Of a stretch of DNA of 64,000 nt, positions 59,566 to 64,000 are shown piece after piece (position 1 is the first letter of the stretch; each line of letters opens with the position of its first letter). Made by a program: the position numbers and the translations under genes. Where the stretch lies: positions 62,001 to 126,000 of the forward strand of contig SUZD01000005.1 in assembly GCA_015060105.1 (NCBI GenBank). The letters run 5' to 3'. This DNA is from Rikenellaceae bacterium (lineage in GTDB: Bacteria; Bacteroidota; Bacteroidia; Bacteroidales; Rikenellaceae). The notes beneath the pieces were generated by a model that saw only the letters and a list, made by a program, of their open reading frames with translations, did not search any database and was not told the origin of the DNA.

Positions 59566-59577
59566 AGGTAATGTAGG

Positions 59578-59618
59578 GTGATTTATGCGTTACGCTCGCT
59601 CCTCAAATACTTACACAC
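59578..59618 (+). repeat. Partial direct copy of the element interior
   Basis: These 41 bp match 59461-59501 at 37 of 41 positions (core GCGTTACGCTCGCTCCTCAA identical). The second copy lacks both 17-bp ends and runs into the terminator. Confidence 0.8.
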
Positions 59619-59656
59619 AATAAGGGTGTTCCCTCGCGGAACACCCTTATTGTTTT
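59618..59656 (+). terminator. Terminator upstream of the RND operon
   Basis: CAATAAGGGTGTTCC (59618-59632) pairs perfectly with GGAACACCCTTATTG (59638-59652) over loop CTCGC, followed by TTTT. It most likely ends the nadC/DPP IV/receptor transcript. Confidence 0.9.
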
Positions 59657-59698
59657 AAGGCACGGTTTTGGCACACACACTCTCAAAATCCTAATAAG

Positions 59699-60715
59699 AT
59701 GAAACGAGTGTTGTTATTTGTGTTGCTCGGAGCCCTTGCGGGTTGTGGCGGGCAAGGCGGTGCAAAACGACCGCCACAGATGGTGAAAACTGTGTTGGTT
59801 GGTGATGTTGGGGGTGTCGGACGCGATTATGTGGGTATGGCTACTGCCGACCACTCGACAAACCTCGCTTTTAAGGTTGGAGGTCAGGTTACGGCGTTCG
59901 ATGTCAGCGATGGCGAGTATGTGCGTGCCGGACGGGTGGTTGCCGAGATAAATCCGCGCGACTATCAACTCGCCTACGATGCAGCCCGAGCCACCTATCT
60001 CGCCTCCAAGTCGCAGTACGAACGGGCGGAGCGACTGCTGGCGCGACAAGCCATATCGCAAAGCGAGTACGAAACGGCTCGCAATAATTATATAGGTGCC
60101 GAGTCGGCTTATCGCAATGCCGGCGATGTGCTGCAAGACACCAAACTGCGAACTCCCATTGCGGGTATCGTCGAGAAAAAGTATGTCGATACCTATCAAC
60201 GAGTAGGGGCAGGCGAGGTCATCGTGCGAATAGTCGATCCCGTAACGCACACCGTCAAATTCACTATGCCCGAGAGCGGTATTGCGCTGTTGGAACGCCC
60301 CACATTGCGCTTCTCGGTTGTCTTTGATAGTTATCCCGAGATAACATTTAGTGCAAAGCTCAAAGATTGGATTCGTACCTCGCCCGATGGAACGGGTGTG
60401 CCCGTAAGCCTTGCCGTCGATATGACCGAAGGCTATGTCGCCGCTCCCGGAATGGCGTGTACCATACATCTCGAAGCGGGTGGTGACAACCACTTGACCG
60501 TTGTGCCACTGTCGGCTGTTTTCACACCCGACACCACCTCGCAAGCAATGGTGTGGCGGGTTGTCGGCGACAAGGTTGAGGCTACACCCGTTGTGCTGGG
60601 TGCGCTTTATGGTGTCGATAAGGTTGTTGCCGAGGGTTTGCAAGTTGGCGATAGGGTCGTTACGGCGGGAGTACACAAATTGTCGAACGGTCAGAGTGTG
60701 ACCCTAATGCCGTAG
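59699..60715 (+). CDS. RND efflux periplasmic adaptor (membrane fusion protein)
   Basis: A 338-aa lipoprotein with lipobox GALAGC (Cys near 15). It bridges the inner-membrane pump and the outer-membrane channel. The biotinyl-lipoyl-like halves are visible (FKVGGQVTAFDVSDGEYVRAG at about 60-80 and RTPIAGIVEKKYVDTYQRVGAG at about 152-172, written here only as landmarks), separated by a helical hairpin (about 88-145), and followed by a beta-barrel domain. It starts just after a terminator, with no TAnnTTTG box in the 45-bp gap, so the promoter is unclear. The pump gene begins 3 bp after its stop. Confidence 0.92.
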   Translation: MKRVLLFVLLGALAGCGGQGGAKRPPQMVKTVLVGDVGGVGRDYVGMATADHSTNLAFKVGGQVTAFDVSDGEYVRAGRVVAEINPRDYQLAYDAARATYLASKSQYERAERLLARQAISQSEYETARNNYIGAESAYRNAGDVLQDTKLRTPIAGIVEKKYVDTYQRVGAGEVIVRIVDPVTHTVKFTMPESGIALLERPTLRFSVVFDSYPEITFSAKLKDWIRTSPDGTGVPVSLAVDMTEGYVAAPGMACTIHLEAGGDNHLTVVPLSAVFTPDTTSQAMVWRVVGDKVEATPVVLGALYGVDKVVAEGLQVGDRVVTAGVHKLSNGQSVTLMP

Positions 60716-60718
60716 CGT

Positions 60719-63700
60719 ATGAGCCTTACATCGTACTCGCTGAATCGACCCAAGGTGGTCTGGTTCTTTATGGCTGTTATGCTGATTGGCGGAGTGGTTG
60801 CTTTTACTCGGCTCGGCAAGAAAGAGGATTCTCCCTTTGTTATCAAATCGGCGGTGCTGACGGTGCGTATGCCGGGAGCGTCGCCACTCGAAGTAGAGCA
60901 ACTGCTCACGGAGCCTATCGAGTCGGAGTTGCAGAAGATTGCCGAACTCGACAATGTCCGCTCGACTTCGCACTTTGGTTATGCCCGTATTGTCGTCGAA
61001 CTGCGCGACGATACCCCCAAACGCCGTATTCCGCAACTCTGGGACGAGGTGCGACGCAAAGCCCTCGATGTACAGAGTGTGCTGCCCGCCGAAGCCTCGA
61101 CTATCGAGATAAACGACGACTTTGGAGATGTCTATGGCATATACTACGGAATATCGGCCGAAGAGGGTATCTCGTACGAGGAGTTGCGCAGTGCGGCACA
61201 GATGGTGCGCCGAGCAGTGATAACCCTGCCGGGAGTTGCCGATGTCACGCTTTTTGGCGAGCAGCAACCGGTGGTCGAAATCCGTGTCAGCCGAGCCCGT
61301 TTGGCGTCGTTTTCGGTGCGCCCCGAGAGTATTATCGAGGCGGTGCGAGCGAGCAATGTCGTGGCCGATGCGGGAGAGATGAGCGCGGGCGAGATGCGTG
61401 TGAGAATCGTTGAACCGACCGCCTATGCCACCCTCGAAGATATAGGCTCACAACTACTTATGTCGTCCGATGGTCGCCAAGTGGCGTTGAGTGATATTGC
61501 CACTATTGAGATGCGCTACGAAGAACCACCCACCTCGCTGATGAGGGTCAATGGCTTGCGCGCAATGGGTATTGGCGTGGCAACCGAACAACGGAGCGAT
61601 GTGGTGCGCACCGGCGAACTTGTGGCCGAGGAGTTGGCTCGACTTGCACCCTTCATTCCGCTGGGAATCGAACTCACGGAGTTGTATCCCGAAGATAGCA
61701 TTGCGCGCGAGGCCAATAACCGCTTTTTGTGGAACCTGTTGGAGTCGGTGGCTATTGTGGTGTTGATGGTGATGCTGGCAATCGGTTTTCGGTCGGGCGT
61801 TACTATCGGAACATCGCTGTTGTTGGCTATTGGCGGAACGCTACTTCTTATGGGGCCGTTAGGCGAGGGGCTTAATAGAACTTCGCTTGCAGGTTTTATT
61901 ATCGCAATGGGTATGTTGGTCGATAATGCCATTGTGGTTACCGACAACGCCCGAGGTCTGATGCGTCGGGGGCTGTCGAGGACACAGGCTTCGGTAGATG
62001 GTGCAACCTCGACTCGCTGGCCATTGTTGGGCGCAACGGCAATAGCCATAATCTCGTTTTTGCCACTCTATATGGCGGACTCCTCGGCGTCGGAGGTTGT
62101 GCGACCGCTGTTTGTGGTATTGTCGTTGTCGCTGGCGTTGAGTTGGGTGCTGTCGCTCTCGCAAGTGCCGCTGATGAACAGCCGAATGTTGATGGCCGAT
62201 GTTGCACGCTCGTCGCGTATGAGCCGTCTCGATGTGGCTATCCGTTGGTGCGTGACCCACAAATGGCTGACGGTGGTGTGCGCCTATGTGTTGTTTGCCC
62301 TCTCGCTTGTGTTGTTGCAATGGCTGCCCAAAGATTTCTTCCCCAACCTCGATAAACCCTATTTCCGTGCCGATGTGCGTCTGCCCGATGGCTACGACAT
62401 AGCCCAAACCGACAGCGTGGTTATGCAACTTGACGAGTGGTTGCGCCGTCAGCCCGAAACGAAGTGTGTGTCGGCTGCCCTCGGAGCAACACCTCCGCGA
62501 TACTACCTGGCTTCGGGTGCGGTGGCAGGCTCTGCGGGTTTTGCCAACCTGCTTGTCGAAACATATAGTAGCCGTCAGGCCCGCAACCTCAAAAACAGGT
62601 TTGCGGAGTATGCGCGTGACTCGTTGCCGAGGGTGTGGGTCAATGCCTCGCTGTTCAAACTCTCGCCCGCGCCCGAAGCCGCCATTGAGTTCGGTTTTGT
62701 GGGGCCCGATATAGATACTCTCGCACGATTGACCGACCAAGCACTCGCTATTATGCGGCGCGACGGCCGATGTCAAAACATTCGTAACGGTTGGGGTAAC
62801 AAGATTCCCGTTTGGCGCCCCGTCTATTCGCAAGCGCGTGGCATGCGACTCGGCATCTCGCGTGCCGATGTGATACGCTATATGACAATCGCAACCAATG
62901 GCTATCAACTTGGCCGTTTCCGCGAGGGCGACCGCTATATCCCCATACTGTTGCGTGATGAGGCATCGACGAACAACTCTTTGGCAAACCTGCGCAGTAT
63001 GCCCATCTTCTCGCGTAGCGGAAAGGTCTATCCGTTGGAGCAGACCGTTGCTCGATTTGATTTGGGGTATGAGTTCGGTTCCATTCATCGCTACAATCGC
63101 AACCGACTGATGAAGGCGTGTTGCGACCCCGCCGAGGGTGTTGGTACGGTCGCTCTGTTCGAGAGCCTGCAACGACAAATCGAGAGCGAGGTTGCGCTTC
63201 CGCCCGGCTATCGTCTGCAAATATTCGGCGAGCAGGAGGGACAGACCGAGAGTAATGCCGCGTTGGCCTCCGAGGTGCCTTTGGCGGTGGTGTTGATGTT
63301 CGTGGTGTTGTTGCTGCTCTTTGGCGACTATCGCCGTCCGATTGTGGTTCTGCTGACCGTTCCGCTGGTGGTTGTGGGTATGGTTTTGGGTCTTGCCATT
63401 ACGGGCAAACCTTTCGACTTTTTCTCGTTGCTGGCGCTGCTCGGTCTGGTGGGTATGAATATCAAAAATGCAGTTGTGTTGGTCGATACGGCAGGGCGCA
63501 ATGCCGACTTCGAGAGCCTTGTTACGGCAACCCGCAATCGAGCATTGCCCGTAGCCTTGGCGTCGGGAACAACCGTACTCGGAATGTTGCCCCTCGCCTT
63601 CGATGCTATGTTCGGCAGTATGGCTGTTGCCATTATGGGTGGATTGATTGTCGCTACTGCCCTGACGATTTTCGTGCTGCCTGCGATTTATGCCATTCTC

Positions 63701-63721
63701 CTTAAAACCAAAAAACAATGA
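60719..63721 (+). CDS. RND-family efflux transporter (AcrB-like)
   Basis: A 1000-aa inner-membrane proton-driven pump. Twelve transmembrane segments in two halves: TM1 near 12-32, TM2-6 about 335-475, TM7 about 515-535, TM8-12 about 855-995, with two large periplasmic loops. The proton-relay helix TM4 reads GMLVDNAIVV: the first Asp of the usual Asp pair is kept, the second is Asn. The TM10 Lys is present in MNIKNAVVLVD. The substrate cannot be told; the adaptor-pump-channel order is that of drug/bile or metabolite exporters. Its TGA overlaps the ATG of the channel gene (ATGA). Confidence 0.94.
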   Translation: MSLTSYSLNRPKVVWFFMAVMLIGGVVAFTRLGKKEDSPFVIKSAVLTVRMPGASPLEVEQLLTEPIESELQKIAELDNVRSTSHFGYARIVVELRDDTPKRRIPQLWDEVRRKALDVQSVLPAEASTIEINDDFGDVYGIYYGISAEEGISYEELRSAAQMVRRAVITLPGVADVTLFGEQQPVVEIRVSRARLASFSVRPESIIEAVRASNVVADAGEMSAGEMRVRIVEPTAYATLEDIGSQLLMSSDGRQVALSDIATIEMRYEEPPTSLMRVNGLRAMGIGVATEQRSDVVRTGELVAEELARLAPFIPLGIELTELYPEDSIAREANNRFLWNLLESVAIVVLMVMLAIGFRSGVTIGTSLLLAIGGTLLLMGPLGEGLNRTSLAGFIIAMGMLVDNAIVVTDNARGLMRRGLSRTQASVDGATSTRWPLLGATAIAIISFLPLYMADSSASEVVRPLFVVLSLSLALSWVLSLSQVPLMNSRMLMADVARSSRMSRLDVAIRWCVTHKWLTVVCAYVLFALSLVLLQWLPKDFFPNLDKPYFRADVRLPDGYDIAQTDSVVMQLDEWLRRQPETKCVSAALGATPPRYYLASGAVAGSAGFANLLVETYSSRQARNLKNRFAEYARDSLPRVWVNASLFKLSPAPEAAIEFGFVGPDIDTLARLTDQALAIMRRDGRCQNIRNGWGNKIPVWRPVYSQARGMRLGISRADVIRYMTIATNGYQLGRFREGDRYIPILLRDEASTNNSLANLRSMPIFSRSGKVYPLEQTVARFDLGYEFGSIHRYNRNRLMKACCDPAEGVGTVALFESLQRQIESEVALPPGYRLQIFGEQEGQTESNAALASEVPLAVVLMFVVLLLLFGDYRRPIVVLLTVPLVVVGMVLGLAITGKPFDFFSLLALLGLVGMNIKNAVVLVDTAGRNADFESLVTATRNRALPVALASGTTVLGMLPLAFDAMFGSMAVAIMGGLIVATALTIFVLPAIYAILLKTKKQ

Positions 63722-64000
63722 GAAGAGTAGTAGTGTTGGCGATGGTGTGTTGTGTGTGGCACACCTCGCTTGTGGCGCAACTCTCGCTCGAAGAGTATCG
63801 CCGTCGAGTTGAACAATATAGTTTTGCTTTGTCGAGTGCCGAGTGGGAGGTTGCACGCTCCGAAGCCGAGTGGCGAAAGGCTCGCAAAGGGTATCTTCCG
63901 CGCCTCGATGTCGGTGGTGACTTCCGAGTCAATTTTCGCCGTCAATCGACCTCCGAAAAGCCCTATACCTATGGTCTGTCGCCCATCCTGTCGGGCAGAA
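63718..64000 (+). CDS. TolC-family outer-membrane channel, N-terminal part (runs off the right edge)
   Basis: 94 codons from ATG 63718 (MRRVVVLAMVCCVWHTSLVAQ, signal peptide) into an OEP/TolC-type start: LSLEEYRRRVEQYSF, AEWEVARSEAEWRKARKGYLP, where a first long helix precedes the first beta strands. Such proteins are normally about 400-500 aa. It completes the tripartite efflux operon with the adaptor and pump and is translationally coupled to the pump by the ATGA overlap. The frame is open to base 64000. Confidence 0.88.
   Translation, partial: MRRVVVLAMVCCVWHTSLVAQLSLEEYRRRVEQYSFALSSAEWEVARSEAEWRKARKGYLPRLDVGGDFRVNFRRQSTSEKPYTYGLSPILSGR

Noticed and set aside
61859-63856. Long minus-strand open frame opposite the RND pump and TolC start
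   Set aside because: Antisense to a clear pump gene; Gln/His/Arg-rich translation without domain features.
1-64000. tRNA, rRNA, CRISPR arrays, IS elements, prophage or integrase genes
   Set aside because: I scanned intergenic gaps and found no cloverleaf-like, spacer-repeat or transposase/integrase signatures. A covariance search (for example tRNAscan) was not possible, so a missed small RNA cannot be excluded.

Overview
The window reads as a chromosomal segment of a Bacteroidota member, order Bacteroidales. An affinity to Rikenellaceae/Alistipes is my guess from overall feel and is not proven. Evidence: nearly every assignable promoter carries the Bacteroidota -7 box TAnnTTTG, often with a TTG about 19-20 nt upstream; there are no strong Shine-Dalgarno sites; the gene set is typical of the phylum (BACON/CotH and fimbrillin-like lipoproteins, PorT-like barrels, DPP IV/DPP5-like S9 peptidases, DUF4923, an OMP_b-brl TonB-type receptor). 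Most of it is core genome. I see no tRNA, rRNA, CRISPR, IS element or prophage.

Layout. 1-894: 5' half of uvrC (minus). 1034-7376: pheS, TPR protein, EnvC-like protein, ybeY, mnmG (plus), followed by two tandem parS-like palindromes. 7493-11566: sppA, pgk and a small outer-membrane protein (minus), with a 9-bp repeat hairpin between pgk and sppA. 11760-19958: kbl, Lrp-type regulator, queD, polA, dtd, mqnA, corA and a HAD phosphatase (plus). 19968-20714: a methyltransferase-like gene (minus). 20793-22402: yqhD-like reductase and a small VTT-domain membrane protein (plus). 22507-27134 (minus, read from the right): nucleoside phosphorylase, dnaN, a DnaQ-type exonuclease and a LysM/PBP1-like protein. 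27249-30021: glmM-like mutase and an M20 dipeptidase (plus). 30092-34888 (minus): clpP, clpX, tkt, DUF4923. 35118-39431 (minus): a two-gene surface lipoprotein operon (CotH/BACON and fimbrillin-like/LRR). 39693-45354: tig, gyrA, TPR protein (plus). 45445-48583: GH51 arabinofuranosidase and pyrE (minus). 48590-51296: NUDIX hydrolase and S9 peptidase (plus). 51391-52695: der (minus). 52869-59443: PorT-like barrel, nadC, DPP IV, TonB-type receptor (plus). 59699-64000: RND efflux operon (adaptor, pump, and the start of a TolC-type channel).

How the genes fit together. Replication and repair genes (uvrC, polA, dnaN, exonuclease, gyrA) together with parS-like sites next to mnmG suggest, but do not prove, a position in the origin-proximal part of the chromosome. 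Pol I carries two clamp-binding-like motifs in an interdomain linker and the clamp gene dnaN lies 8 kb away. Proteostasis (tig, clpP, clpX, sppA), envelope biogenesis (EnvC-like, LysM protein, GlmM, barrels) and peptide use (two S9 peptidases, one M20 dipeptidase) are well represented. MqnA indicates menaquinone synthesis by the futalosine route.

No complete undescribed defence or mobile system is visible. The least explained items are the paired parS-like sites, the 122-bp inverted-repeat element at 59444-59565 with a partial second copy, the 9-bp repeat hairpin at 9416-9493, the fimbrillin-EF-hand-LRR/CotH operon lying between tig and clpPX, and the paired QGxLF motifs in Pol I.
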